Counted from the first letter of the stretch, positions 27,393 to 37,320 are shown. The stretch: 64,000 bases of DNA from Bacteroides intestinalis DSM 17393 (GCF_000172175.1 NZ_ABJL02000008.1:2914001-2978000), one strand, 5' to 3'. A program made the numbers and translations. The notes: generated from the letters alone by a model not told the origin.

Positions 27393-27770
27393 ATGGCTGA
27401 ACTTCTTCCCAATTTCTATAAAGTCACGCACTCTGAGCATATCAATGAAACAGACTGGGTAGTGCAAGTCATGCTCAACCCACAACATGCTATTTATAAC
27501 GGACACTTTCCACAACAACCCGTAGTTCCGGGCGTTTGTATGCTGCAAATAATAAAAGAGTGCATAGAAAAAATACAGCAAGCTCCCCTGCAATACAAGC
27601 AGATAGCATCATGCAAGTTTCTTTCTGTTATAAATCCGAATGAAACACCGGAATTAAAGCTCTCATTAACTATCAAGAATAACGAAACGGATACATTCCA
27701 TATTCTGGCTGAAGGAGCATCTTCAAAAGATATCTGTATCAAATTAAAAGCACAACTAATCGGCAAATAA
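27393..27770 (+). CDS. FabZ/ApeI-like 3-hydroxyacyl-ACP dehydratase
   Basis: 125 residues, one hot-dog domain. The FabA/FabZ catalytic motif HAIYNGHFPQQPVVPGV (His about residue 36) is followed by the central helix MLQIIKECIEKI. It is shorter than FabZ, as in ApeI proteins of aryl-polyene clusters, which need an ApeP partner; such a partner is encoded at 20572. Together they would produce the all-trans conjugated chain. One nt separates it from the lipoprotein gene, two from the GT2 gene. Confidence 0.82.
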   Translation: MAELLPNFYKVTHSEHINETDWVVQVMLNPQHAIYNGHFPQQPVVPGVCMLQIIKECIEKIQQAPLQYKQIASCKFLSVINPNETPELKLSLTIKNNETDTFHILAEGASSKDICIKLKAQLIGK

Positions 27771-27772
27771 AC

Positions 27773-28963
27773 ATGGAAGAACGTAGCGAGGAACTATGGC
27801 ATGAGAAAGCTAGGCAACTTGGTATTGTAGTTATTATACCTACCTACAATAATGAAAAGACGCTGACTACCGTAATTGAAGATGTACTCTTTTATGTAGA
27901 AAATATCATCGTTGTCAATGACGGCTCTACCGATAGCACCCCTACTCTTCTGGAAAACTATCCGAACCTGCATATCATCACCCATCCTACCAATAAAGGA
28001 AAAGGAACTGCCTTAAAGAACGGATTAAAACAGGCCAAAGCAGCCGGCTACCGATATGCCATCACTATAGATTCCGATGGACAGCATTTTGCTTCGGATA
28101 TTCCTATTTTCATGGAAGAAATAGAAAAAGAACCGGATACGTTGTTGGTAGGTGCCCGCAATCTGACTTCGGACAATATGCCTGGCAAGAATACTTTCGC
28201 CAATAAGTTCTCCAACTTCTGGTTTAAACTTGAAACCGGAGTAAAGCTTCAGGATACCCAATCGGGTTACCGGCTCTATCCATTACATAAAATCAATGTG
28301 CAGAGATTCTACTATACCGCTAAATATGAATTTGAACTTGAAGCACTAGTATTTGCAGTATGGGGAGGAACTACAGTCCGCAATATACCCATACATGTCT
28401 ATTATCCGCCCCAGGAAGAACGTGTCTCACACTTCCGTCCTTTCCGGGATTTCACCCGCATCAGTATATTGAATACCTTCTTAGTGTTCATTACTTTCCT
28501 CTGGATTTATCCGCGTAACTTCTTCCGGAAACTAACCTGGAGTAATTGCCGGAAATTCTTCCGGACTCACATTACACAGTCCGAAGAATCGAATCTGAAA
28601 ATTACCTATGCCATTATGTTAGGTGTATTTATGGGAATAGTCCCGATTTGGGGATACCAGATGCTTGCCACTTTATTTTTGGCTCATGTGCTTAAACTCA
28701 ACAAAGTAATAGCCATTGTAGCAGCTAATATCAGTATTCCTCCCATGATTCCTTTCCTATTATATGGCAGTTACCTGACAGGGTGTAAAGTACTGAACAG
28801 ACCGGTTGAACTTCATCTTACCAATATTTCATTGGAAAATGTGAAATCGGTTTTAGAGCAATATTTAATTGGAAGTGTTATCTTTGCAACCGCTTGTAGT
28901 ATATTGGCAGGTATTATAACGATCAGCCTGCTCACTATATACAGAAGGCCGAAAACAACATGA
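27773..28963 (+). CDS. GT2 glycosyltransferase fused to DUF2062 membrane domain
   Basis: 396 residues. N-terminal GT-A domain of the dolichol-phosphate-mannose-synthase type: VVIIPTYNNEKTL, VVNDGSTDST, TIDSDGQHF (DXD-like) and DTQSGYRLYP. The C-terminal part (about 250-390) is DUF2062, a hydrophobic domain (GVFMGIVPIWGYQML, NISIPPMIPFLLYG). Aryl-polyene and flexirubin clusters commonly carry this type. It probably transfers a sugar to a lipid or to the polyene conjugate at the inner membrane. It overlaps the MMPL gene by 4 nt. Confidence 0.85.
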   Translation: MEERSEELWHEKARQLGIVVIIPTYNNEKTLTTVIEDVLFYVENIIVVNDGSTDSTPTLLENYPNLHIITHPTNKGKGTALKNGLKQAKAAGYRYAITIDSDGQHFASDIPIFMEEIEKEPDTLLVGARNLTSDNMPGKNTFANKFSNFWFKLETGVKLQDTQSGYRLYPLHKINVQRFYYTAKYEFELEALVFAVWGGTTVRNIPIHVYYPPQEERVSHFRPFRDFTRISILNTFLVFITFLWIYPRNFFRKLTWSNCRKFFRTHITQSEESNLKITYAIMLGVFMGIVPIWGYQMLATLFLAHVLKLNKVIAIVAANISIPPMIPFLLYGSYLTGCKVLNRPVELHLTNISLENVKSVLEQYLIGSVIFATACSILAGIITISLLTIYRRPKTT

Positions 28964-31900
28964 CTCAGTTCTTTATCAGACTATATAATTATTTTCAAAG
29001 ACACAAAGTTCTCTTCTATTTGTCACTCTGTGTTTGTGTCCTTTTTATGGGGTACTTCGCCTGGCAAGTCAGGTTTGAAGAGAATGTGACCCGTTTCTTT
29101 CCTGATACGAAAAACAGCCAGAACATCACCAAAGTATTTGATAACCTAAAAATAAAGGATAAGATTATCATCTTAATCTCTCCTGCCGACTCTACAGTAA
29201 CTCCGGATTTAATGATAGAGGCCGGAGACCAACTGAAACAAAACTTATTAGAAGAGTCTAACCAAACCTGGATTAAAGATATCTTTTCGGAAGTAGATGA
29301 AACAACCATTGAAAAAGCAACAGATTTTGTTTATGAAAACCTTCCGCTGTTCCTGACGGAAAAAGACTATCAGCACTTCGACTCACTCTTAACGCAGGAA
29401 GGAATAGAAGCCATGATGCGAAAGAACTATACCAACCTTATTTCTCCCGCAGGTATAGCATTGAGAGGTTATATACAAAGAGATCCGTTAGGACTTGGGA
29501 ACAACGTCTTAAAGCATTTGCAGGATTTTCAGTTGGAAACCAATTATGAAATCAACAACGGACACATCTTTTCGAAGGACGGAAATACATTGCTGATGTT
29601 TATGACTCCGGTATTCGGAACAGGAAGTACCGGTGAGAATGAAAATCTGATCCGAATACTTGAAAATGAGTTGCAACAGGTTCAGAACGAGTATCCTTCC
29701 ATTCACGTATCTTACTTTGGAGGTCCCTCTGTCAGTGTCTATAATGCGCGACAGATTAAAAAAGATACCATTATTACTTCTTCGATCGCACTGCTGATTA
29801 TCATTGTTTTCATCTCGCTGGTGTTTAAGCACAAGAAATCAATCCCTCTCATTGTCACTCCCGTTTTATTCGGGGGATTGTTCGCTTTATGCCTGATCTA
29901 CTTTATTCAGGGATATATTTCTGCAATTGCCGTAGGTGCCGGATCTGCTATTCTGGGTATTGCGCTGAGTTACTCCATACACATGCTGGCCCATCAAAAT
30001 CATGTTTCTACTGTCCAGCAATTGATTAAAGAAATAACTTATCCGCTTACAGTAGGCAGCTTTACTACAATAGGTGCATTCTTCGGACTTACTTTTACCA
30101 CTTCCGAATTGCTACGCGATTTCGGTTTGTTTGCTTCTCTGGCACTTATTGGTACTACTCTTTTCTGTCTTATTTACCTTCCACACTTCCTAAAAGGACA
30201 AGCAGATGTGAAGCAAGGCAGGGTCTTACGCTTTATTGAAAAAATCAATGCCTATCCTTATGAAAAGAACAAATGGTTAGTAGGTGGTATCGTTATTATT
30301 ACCCTCATCGGCTTATTTACTTCACAGAAAGTCAAGTTTAACGAAGACATGATGAGCCTCAACTATGAACCTCAGCACTTAAAACAAGCAGAGGCTAGAC
30401 TGGAACAGCTTTTCAATGCCCAAGAGAAAACCGTACTTTTTGTCAGTGTAGGTAAGAACATGACGGAAGCACTCGAAAGCTATGCAAATACCAATCAGCA
30501 CTTATCCACTTTTAAAGAGCAAGGGCTTATTAAAGCATATGCATCTGCCGAGCAATTCTTAATTTCACCGGAAGAACAGCAAAAGCGTCTGGAACAATGG
30601 AACCAGTATTGGGGAGAGTCGGGAAAGATATCAACTATTCGCAAATACATAGAAGACGCTGCCCGTACCTATCACTTCCGGGAAGGTAGTTTCAATGCAT
30701 TTTACCAATGGTTAGAACATCCATTCCAGCCCTATAATTATCAGGACGATACAAATAGTATCGCCACTACCCTACTAAACGAATGGCAAACAAGTGCTGA
30801 CTCCATCACGATGCTCATTACCCAGGTACGCATCACTGATGATAATAAGGAAGAAGTCTATCAACAATTCAAGGATAATACGGATGTTGTAGTCTTCGAC
30901 CGGAGTTATTTCACTAATCAATGGGTCTCTACCATCCATAACGACTTTTACCTGATACTTTATATTTCTTCGTTCCTTATATTCCTGGCTCTATTGATTT
31001 CGTACGGGCGTATAGAATTAACCCTGATCAGTTTCCTGCCTATGCTTATCAGCTGGACCATTATTTTGGGCCTGATGGGGATTCTGGGTATCGAATTCAA
31101 CATTATCAATATTATCCTCTCTACTTTCATTTTCGGTATCGGAGACGACTTCAGTATCTTCATCATGGCTGGACTCCAAAACAAATACCGGACAGGAAAA
31201 GCGATCCTGAATTCCCATAAGACAGCTATTTTCTTCTCTGCATTCACAGCCGTTGTGGGAATGGGAACTTTAGTATTTGCCAAACATCCCGCCCTGCAAT
31301 CCATTTCACTGATTTCCATCCTTGGAATGGCTGCGGTGGTATTAGTAGCCTATACCATACAACCTATTATTTTCCAGTTCTTTATTGCTAAACCGGCTGC
31401 TAAGGGATTGCCCCCGTATACCTTGATAGGCTTACTCCGCACAATCATCCTTTTCATGCTCTTCGTTACAGGATGCATCATTCTGAGAATTTTCATTTTC
31501 TTATTATACCTCATTCCGGTACGCCGCAGTTATAAGCAGCAGCTTGTTTGCCGGATTATCAACATTACTTGCAAAGGTATATTGGTAGTGGCAACATTTG
31601 TACGTAAAGAACACATCAACGTAACCAATGAGACATTCAAAAAGCCGGCTATCATAATAGCCAATCACCAGTCTTTCATTGATATCCTGGAGTTATTATC
31701 TTTTTCCCCGAAGATTATCATGATAACCAATCACTGGGTATGGAACTCTCCGGTATTTGGAAAAATCATTCAATATGCAGGCTTCTTCCATGTAGACGAA
31801 GGATATGAACTTTGTGTGGAACGGATGCGGGAAAAAGTAAGAGAAGGATACTCCATTGCCATTTTCCCCGAAGGTACCCGAACCTATGACGGCAAGATGA

Positions 31901-32817
31901 AACGTTTTCATAAAGGTGCTTTCTATTTATCAGAAACTCTGCAATTGGATATTATTCCTATTCTGCTATACGGCAATGGAGAGATTATAGCCAAGGCACA
32001 ACCTTTCTATGTCCGCAAAGGCATTATTTACTCTAAAATATTGCCTCGCATACTTTATAACGATGATTCATTCGGAACTACCTATCAGGAACGTACCAAG
32101 CGCATCTCTTCCTATATGAAAGAAGAATATGCACGTATTTGCCTGGAAAAGAATACACCGGCGAATCCGGCATTTTATGAGGCGTTGGTACTGAACTATA
32201 TCTATAAAAGTCCTGTCATCGAGTGGTACATCCGTATCAAAGTAAAGATGGAACACAATTACCAATTATTCAATCAACTGATTCCGATGAAAGGACAGAT
32301 TACGGATATCGGTTGTGGTCTGGGTCCTCTGTGTTATATGCTGTCTATGATATCCAAAGAAAGGCAAATATTAGGAATCGATTATGACGAAGATAAAATA
32401 GCTATAGCTCAACACGGTTGGCTTCGTGGAGAAAACCTTCGCTTTGAACATGCTGACGCATCGGTTTATGAGTTCCCGGAAAGTGACGTCTTCATCCTGA
32501 ATGACGTATTGCATTACATGAATTATGAACATCAACATGACTTGTTAGTGAAATGTGCCAATCTTCTTCGTCCTGAAGGAATGATTATCGTACGTGATGG
32601 AAATTCCGCTGAGACCCATAAACATCGGCTAACCCGCCTCACGGAAGTTCTCTCTACCCAAGTTGTCAAGTTCAACCGCACTACGGATGAGCTCTGCTTC
32701 ACTTCCGAAGCTCAAATTCAGAGCATAGCCCAGGAGTGTGGAATGGAAGTAAAGACTATCCGCAACGATAAATATACATCAAATACCATCTATATACTTA
32801 AAAAACAATTGCCATGA
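28960..32817 (+). CDS. three-part fusion: MMPL exporter, PlsC-like acyltransferase, methyltransferase
   Basis: 1285 residues. Residues about 1-830 are an RND/MMPL-type exporter: one helix, a large periplasmic loop, five helices (270-420), then a repeat of this layout (437-810), with GIGDDFSIF in the second half. A further helix pair leads to a PlsC domain with NHQSFID (about 901) and FPEGTRTYDG (about 968). A SAM-dependent methyltransferase follows (TDIGCGLGPLC, about 1115). It would export the lipid-linked product while acylating and methylating it on the cytoplasmic side. It overlaps both neighbours by 4 nt. No frameshift is seen, so this is a true fusion. Confidence 0.88.
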   Translation: MTQFFIRLYNYFQRHKVLFYLSLCVCVLFMGYFAWQVRFEENVTRFFPDTKNSQNITKVFDNLKIKDKIIILISPADSTVTPDLMIEAGDQLKQNLLEESNQTWIKDIFSEVDETTIEKATDFVYENLPLFLTEKDYQHFDSLLTQEGIEAMMRKNYTNLISPAGIALRGYIQRDPLGLGNNVLKHLQDFQLETNYEINNGHIFSKDGNTLLMFMTPVFGTGSTGENENLIRILENELQQVQNEYPSIHVSYFGGPSVSVYNARQIKKDTIITSSIALLIIIVFISLVFKHKKSIPLIVTPVLFGGLFALCLIYFIQGYISAIAVGAGSAILGIALSYSIHMLAHQNHVSTVQQLIKEITYPLTVGSFTTIGAFFGLTFTTSELLRDFGLFASLALIGTTLFCLIYLPHFLKGQADVKQGRVLRFIEKINAYPYEKNKWLVGGIVIITLIGLFTSQKVKFNEDMMSLNYEPQHLKQAEARLEQLFNAQEKTVLFVSVGKNMTEALESYANTNQHLSTFKEQGLIKAYASAEQFLISPEEQQKRLEQWNQYWGESGKISTIRKYIEDAARTYHFREGSFNAFYQWLEHPFQPYNYQDDTNSIATTLLNEWQTSADSITMLITQVRITDDNKEEVYQQFKDNTDVVVFDRSYFTNQWVSTIHNDFYLILYISSFLIFLALLISYGRIELTLISFLPMLISWTIILGLMGILGIEFNIINIILSTFIFGIGDDFSIFIMAGLQNKYRTGKAILNSHKTAIFFSAFTAVVGMGTLVFAKHPALQSISLISILGMAAVVLVAYTIQPIIFQFFIAKPAAKGLPPYTLIGLLRTIILFMLFVTGCIILRIFIFLLYLIPVRRSYKQQLVCRIINITCKGILVVATFVRKEHINVTNETFKKPAIIIANHQSFIDILELLSFSPKIIMITNHWVWNSPVFGKIIQYAGFFHVDEGYELCVERMREKVREGYSIAIFPEGTRTYDGKMKRFHKGAFYLSETLQLDIIPILLYGNGEIIAKAQPFYVRKGIIYSKILPRILYNDDSFGTTYQERTKRISSYMKEEYARICLEKNTPANPAFYEALVLNYIYKSPVIEWYIRIKVKMEHNYQLFNQLIPMKGQITDIGCGLGPLCYMLSMISKERQILGIDYDEDKIAIAQHGWLRGENLRFEHADASVYEFPESDVFILNDVLHYMNYEHQHDLLVKCANLLRPEGMIIVRDGNSAETHKHRLTRLTEVLSTQVVKFNRTTDELCFTSEAQIQSIAQECGMEVKTIRNDKYTSNTIYILKKQLP

Positions 32818-34304
32818 GTAAGTATGACATCATCATCATTGGAAGCGGGTTAGGTGGCCTTGAATGTGGAGCCATACTTAGTAAAGAAGGGTATAACGTA
32901 TGTGTGCTCGAAAAGAACGAACTGTTTGGAGGATGCTTTCAGACCTATCGCCGGAAAGGACATTTGTTGGATACAGGAATTCATTATATAGGTAGTCTGG
33001 ACGAAGGACAAGTCATGAATCAGTTTTTCCGGTATGTAGGAATCATGGATCACCTCAAAGTCCGGAAACTGGATGAAAATGCTTTTGATAAGATTTTCTA
33101 TAAGAATCGTGTATATGATTACGCAATGGGATACGAACGTTTTATCGATACCCTTTGCCAATCATTTCCTCACGAAAAAGAAAATCTCCGGCAATATACA
33201 ACGTTACTGAAAGAAGTAGGCAATCTGATCAGTGTGGACAATCTGAAGAAAGGTATTATTTCTACTGAAGGAATGAAGTTCTTCAATACCTCAGCAGCAG
33301 GAATGATAGATAAGATTACCACTAATCCTGATTTGCAATCGGTATTGGCCGGCTCGGCACTTCTGTATGGTGGTTTAAGAGAACATTCCAACTTCTATGA
33401 ACACGCCATGATTAACAACTCCTACATACAAGGAGCCTATCGGTTCATTGACGGAAGTATGCAAGTGGCCTCTGAAATGATAAATGTAATACGCACTCAT
33501 GGCGGAACAGTTTTGAACAACAGTGAAGTCACCCGTATCATTGTAGAGAACAACCAGGCAGCAGGGGTAGAGATAAACCGTGCAGAACGGATAGAAAGCA
33601 AATACATCATCTCTAACGTACACCCCAAACAAACATTAACCTTGCTGGACAAAACCCGCTGTATCAAAAATGCCTATATCTCCCGTATTAATTCTTTAGA
33701 AAACACATACGGCATTTTCACTCTCTATCTGATCATGAAAGAGAAAAGTTATCCATATCTGAATCAGAATCTCTATCTGCATGGAGACAATGATGTATGG
33801 TATGATAAGAAAGTCAATATGGGATATACCACCAATTGCATGATCTCCACACAAGCATCTTCCCGCAACAGTGATTATGCGGACGTCATTTCCATTCTGA
33901 CTCCCATGTATATAGACGAACTGTCCGCCTGGCAAAATACACTTCCCGAACAACGAGGTGAAGACTATAAAACCTTCAAAATGGAAAAAGCCAGGCAATT
34001 GTTGGAGTTCATCAAGAGTCACGGGATCGATTTTACCGATCACATCGAGACTATGTATACCACTACTCCACTTAGCTACAGAGACTTTACAGGTACTTGC
34101 GACGGTTCTGCCTATGGAATTATCAAAGATTACAAATGTCCGCAAATAGGTTTTGTTTCCACCCGAACCAAACTGGGAAACTTATTTCTCACGGGACAGA
34201 ATCTAAATGTCCACGGTGCTTTAGGAGTTACATTAACCTCCATCATCACTTGTGGCGAATTACTCGGACATGAATATTTAGCTAAACGAATAGGCCATGC
34301 ATAA
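32814..34304 (+). CDS. FAD-dependent oxidoreductase (phytoene desaturase/CrtI-like)
   Basis: 496 residues. N-terminal dinucleotide-binding motif IIIIGSGLGGLECGAILSK, then LEKNELFGGCFQTY, and a C-terminal FAD-contacting region LGNLFLTGQNLNVHGALGV, the layout of CrtI/retinol-saturase-type enzymes. It could desaturate, saturate or isomerise the polyene, or oxidise the ring. Flexirubin and aryl-polyene clusters often carry such an enzyme. It is coupled to the MMPL gene (ATGA) and overlaps the C45 gene by 8 nt. Confidence 0.85.
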   Translation: MSKYDIIIIGSGLGGLECGAILSKEGYNVCVLEKNELFGGCFQTYRRKGHLLDTGIHYIGSLDEGQVMNQFFRYVGIMDHLKVRKLDENAFDKIFYKNRVYDYAMGYERFIDTLCQSFPHEKENLRQYTTLLKEVGNLISVDNLKKGIISTEGMKFFNTSAAGMIDKITTNPDLQSVLAGSALLYGGLREHSNFYEHAMINNSYIQGAYRFIDGSMQVASEMINVIRTHGGTVLNNSEVTRIIVENNQAAGVEINRAERIESKYIISNVHPKQTLTLLDKTRCIKNAYISRINSLENTYGIFTLYLIMKEKSYPYLNQNLYLHGDNDVWYDKKVNMGYTTNCMISTQASSRNSDYADVISILTPMYIDELSAWQNTLPEQRGEDYKTFKMEKARQLLEFIKSHGIDFTDHIETMYTTTPLSYRDFTGTCDGSAYGIIKDYKCPQIGFVSTRTKLGNLFLTGQNLNVHGALGVTLTSIITCGELLGHEYLAKRIGHA

Positions 34305-35964
34305 GATATTAAAGAAAACAATTAAATATACGGCATGTGGCATAGGAATACTTCTCTTTGCCATCATCCTCTTTGTTAGCATTCTCTATTTCTCTGCGGA
34401 TATGCTGACTCCCGACTACACCCCAAAAGCCAACGGAGAATTGGTACAGACAGATAGTCTTCGGGAATATGCGGGCAATTATCTGCGGCAAAGCAACAGT
34501 GGCCTGTGGGAATTGAAGGTGAGTGGTGACGCATTCCAGCGCGGTGAGGTCATAGGCAAACTTTCTTCTGATTTACTATATTATCAGGAGAAAGTCTTTG
34601 TTGACCAGATACGCGAAATCGTACCTTCTGACAATTATCTTAAGTTTCTCCGCTTCTTCATCGTACTTTTTAACCGTAATTTAGGAGAGAATGTCCCGGA
34701 AGAATTCAGAGATGAAATTTATGGCATTTCGCTCTCCTGTACCCATGAGTACGACTTTATCGGTACTCCCTACGAGCGCCAGCTCAATTATCATTCGGCT
34801 CACGATCTGGGACATGCCATGCAAGATTACATGTTGGTAGGTTGCAGTTCCTTTGCCACCTGGGGAGAAAACAGTGCCGACTCCTCCCTCATCATCGGAC
34901 GCAATTTTGATTTTTACATGGGGGATAAGTTTGCACACAACAAACTGGTATCTTTTTATCAGCCCGAGCAAGGCTATAAATTTGCATCCGTGGGTTGGCC
35001 GGGTATGATCGGTGTACTTTCGGGTATGAATGAAACCGGACTCACGGTGACTATCAATGCTGCAAAATCGGATATGCCGACTGCTTCCGCCACTCCCATC
35101 TCTATCCTGACCAGAGAAATACTGCAATATGCCTCAACAATTGATGAAGCTTATGCCATCGCTTTGAAGCGAAAAACATTTGTTTCCGAATCCATACTGA
35201 TCGGTTCTGCACAGGATGGCAGAGCCGCTATCATTGAAAAGTCACCGGAGAAGACGGCACTTTTTACAAGTAGCGGTAATCAGATTATTTGTACCAACCA
35301 TTATCAATCAGATACTTTCCGCAACGATGAATGCAACCAGGAAAACATTGCGACTTCCGATAGTCCCTATCGTTTTGCCCGCCTGCAAGAACTGTTGAAA
35401 GAGAATAAGCCTATCGATCCAATGAAAGCTGCTTCCATACTCCGCAACCAAAAAGGATTGGACAATATTGATTTGGGCATGGGTAATGAAATGGCTATCA
35501 ATCAACTCATAGCCCATCACTCTGTTATTTTCCTACCGGAGAAACAGATCATGTATGTATCCACTTCTCCCTGGCAATGCGGCAAGTATATGGCATACGA
35601 TCTAAACAAAATATTCAGCGATGCTGTAGATTTCCATCACGAAATCGCCACTTTGAGTCTGACTATTCCGGAGGACAACTTTATCAAGCAAGCAAACTAT
35701 AAACAGTTTATGGCTTATAAACAGCTAACGAAGCTCATCCGGGAAAAGACCCAGCGGAAAGAAACAATAGAAACAAAGGTTCTGAATCTTTATGAGGCAT
35801 CCAATCCTTCGCTCTATTACGTTTACGAAGTATTGGGAGATTATTATGCTGCAATACAACAAATTGATACAGCCATAACCTATTGGCAGAAAGCACTAAC
35901 AATGCCCATACCCAAACAAGCTGAAAAAGTACGAATCCAACAAAAAATCAATAAAAACCAATAA
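34297..35964 (+). CDS. C45-family autoproteolytic acyltransferase/hydrolase, membrane-anchored
   Basis: 555 residues. An N-terminal helix (TACGIGILLFAIILFVSILY) anchors an Ntn-hydrolase of the penicillin acyltransferase (C45) type. The likely nucleophile is Cys about 183 in LVGCSSFATWG, followed by IIGRNFDF. A TPR-like tail (YEVLGDYYAAIQQIDTAITY) ends the protein. Family members cleave themselves and then transfer or hydrolyse acyl groups on amines. In this cluster it may transfer the polyene acyl chain to an amine-containing lipid or release it. Its acceptor is unknown. Confidence 0.8.
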   Translation: MHKILKKTIKYTACGIGILLFAIILFVSILYFSADMLTPDYTPKANGELVQTDSLREYAGNYLRQSNSGLWELKVSGDAFQRGEVIGKLSSDLLYYQEKVFVDQIREIVPSDNYLKFLRFFIVLFNRNLGENVPEEFRDEIYGISLSCTHEYDFIGTPYERQLNYHSAHDLGHAMQDYMLVGCSSFATWGENSADSSLIIGRNFDFYMGDKFAHNKLVSFYQPEQGYKFASVGWPGMIGVLSGMNETGLTVTINAAKSDMPTASATPISILTREILQYASTIDEAYAIALKRKTFVSESILIGSAQDGRAAIIEKSPEKTALFTSSGNQIICTNHYQSDTFRNDECNQENIATSDSPYRFARLQELLKENKPIDPMKAASILRNQKGLDNIDLGMGNEMAINQLIAHHSVIFLPEKQIMYVSTSPWQCGKYMAYDLNKIFSDAVDFHHEIATLSLTIPEDNFIKQANYKQFMAYKQLTKLIREKTQRKETIETKVLNLYEASNPSLYYVYEVLGDYYAAIQQIDTAITYWQKALTMPIPKQAEKVRIQQKINKNQ

Positions 35965-35965
35965 T

Positions 35966-37261
35966 ATGGAAAAGAATTCAGACATACAGTTTCGCTCTCC
36001 CGAAGAGATTAAATTGTATCAGGAAGCCAGACTCACTGAAACCTTGGCTTACTTGCAGGCACATTCCCGCTTCTATCAGCAAATGTTCAAAGAACATTCC
36101 ATAGACATCACCCGAATCAAGAAGATAGAAGATCTCCAACAAATTCCCGTTACCACCAAAACAGACCTGCAACTACATAATAGTGAATTCATCTGTGTAG
36201 ACCCGGATGGTATTATCGACTATGTCACCACTTCCGGCACTTTAGGAGATCCGGTTACTTTTGTACTGACCTCCAAAGACCTGGACCGTCTGGCATACAA
36301 CGAGTATCTGTCCTTCAACACCGCCGGATGCAGCCGACACGATATACTTCAACTGATGACCACCATAGACCGCCGCTTCATGGCAGGGCTGGCGTACTAC
36401 TTGGGAGCCAGAGAGCTCGGAATGGGAGTAGCCCGTGTAGGCAACGGTATACCGGAACTGCAATGGGATACCATTCATCGTATTCATCCTACCTGCGGCA
36501 TGGTCGTTCCTTCATTCCTTATTAAATTGATAGAGTTTGCCGAAAAAAATCAGATTGATCATAACACCTGTTCTATGAAGAAGTGTGTATGTATCGGTGA
36601 AGCACTGCGTAACCCCGACTTTACATTGAACACCCTTGGACAGCGTATCAGCGAAAAGTGGCCGTCACTCCAACTCTATTCCACTTATGCCTCTACAGAA
36701 ATGCAATCATCCTTCACCGAATGTTCTGAATTCCATGGCGGACACCTGCAACCCGAGCTTATCATTGTAGAGTTTCTGGATGACAAGAACCTTCCGGTGA
36801 AAGAAGGAGAACCGGGAGAAGTAACCATTACCACATTAGGGGTGGAAGGTATGCCTCTGCTTCGTTTCAAAACCGGAGATATCTGTTACCAATATACGGA
36901 ACCTTGTGTATGTGGCAGAAACACCATCCGGTTAAGTTCTGTGCTGGGACGAAAAGGACAAATGATAAAATACAAAGGAACAACTCTGTATCCACCTGCA
37001 TTATTCGACATATTAGATGATATTCCCCGAGTAAAAAACTATGTTGTTGAGGTGTACACCAACAAATTAGGTACAGACGAGATACTGATTCGGATTGGCA
37101 GTGACGAGAACAGCGAAAGCTTTGCCAAAGAAATTAAAGATTTATTCCGCTCTAAAATACGGGTAGCCCCTACTATCCGATTTGAACCGGCAGAATATAT
37201 CTCCCAGATACAAATGCCTCCGATGAGTAGAAAAAGCATTAAATTCTTTGATTTACGGTAA
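35966..37261 (+). CDS. PaaK-like adenylate-forming CoA/ACP ligase
   Basis: 431 residues, typical of phenylacetate-CoA ligases. The P-loop is TTSGTLGDPVTFVLT (about residue 90), followed by YASTEMQSSFTEC, and the C-terminal AMP-ligase domain contains GRKGQMIKYKGTTLYPP. A Cys-rich CVCGRN stretch is also typical. It would activate an aromatic acid with ATP; with the ammonia-lyase at the start of the operon the natural candidate is 4-coumarate, loaded onto CoA or an ACP. It is the last gene of the contiguous run, and the next promoter overlaps its 3' end. Confidence 0.87.
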   Translation: MEKNSDIQFRSPEEIKLYQEARLTETLAYLQAHSRFYQQMFKEHSIDITRIKKIEDLQQIPVTTKTDLQLHNSEFICVDPDGIIDYVTTSGTLGDPVTFVLTSKDLDRLAYNEYLSFNTAGCSRHDILQLMTTIDRRFMAGLAYYLGARELGMGVARVGNGIPELQWDTIHRIHPTCGMVVPSFLIKLIEFAEKNQIDHNTCSMKKCVCIGEALRNPDFTLNTLGQRISEKWPSLQLYSTYASTEMQSSFTECSEFHGGHLQPELIIVEFLDDKNLPVKEGEPGEVTITTLGVEGMPLLRFKTGDICYQYTEPCVCGRNTIRLSSVLGRKGQMIKYKGTTLYPPALFDILDDIPRVKNYVVEVYTNKLGTDEILIRIGSDENSESFAKEIKDLFRSKIRVAPTIRFEPAEYISQIQMPPMSRKSIKFFDLR

Positions 37262-37277
37262 CTAATTTCTAATTTTG
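37247..37277 (+). promoter_or_regulatory. promoter between the cluster and the 37321 gene
   Basis: TTTG at 37247-37250, 19 nt spacing, TAATTTTG at 37270-37277: a full match to the Bacteroidota promoter pattern. It overlaps the last codons of the ligase gene and gives a leader of about 40 nt, so the two secreted proteins downstream need not belong to the biosynthetic operon. Confidence 0.7.
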
Positions 37278-37320
37278 ACAAAAATAATAAACTGAGTACT
37301 GATTCTAAATTATTAATTGT

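Noticed and set aside
16374..27770. Primary fatty-acid synthesis operon
   Set aside because: No malonyl transferase, enoyl reductase or KAS III; tailoring and export genes are interleaved, which fits a secondary pathway that leaves double bonds.
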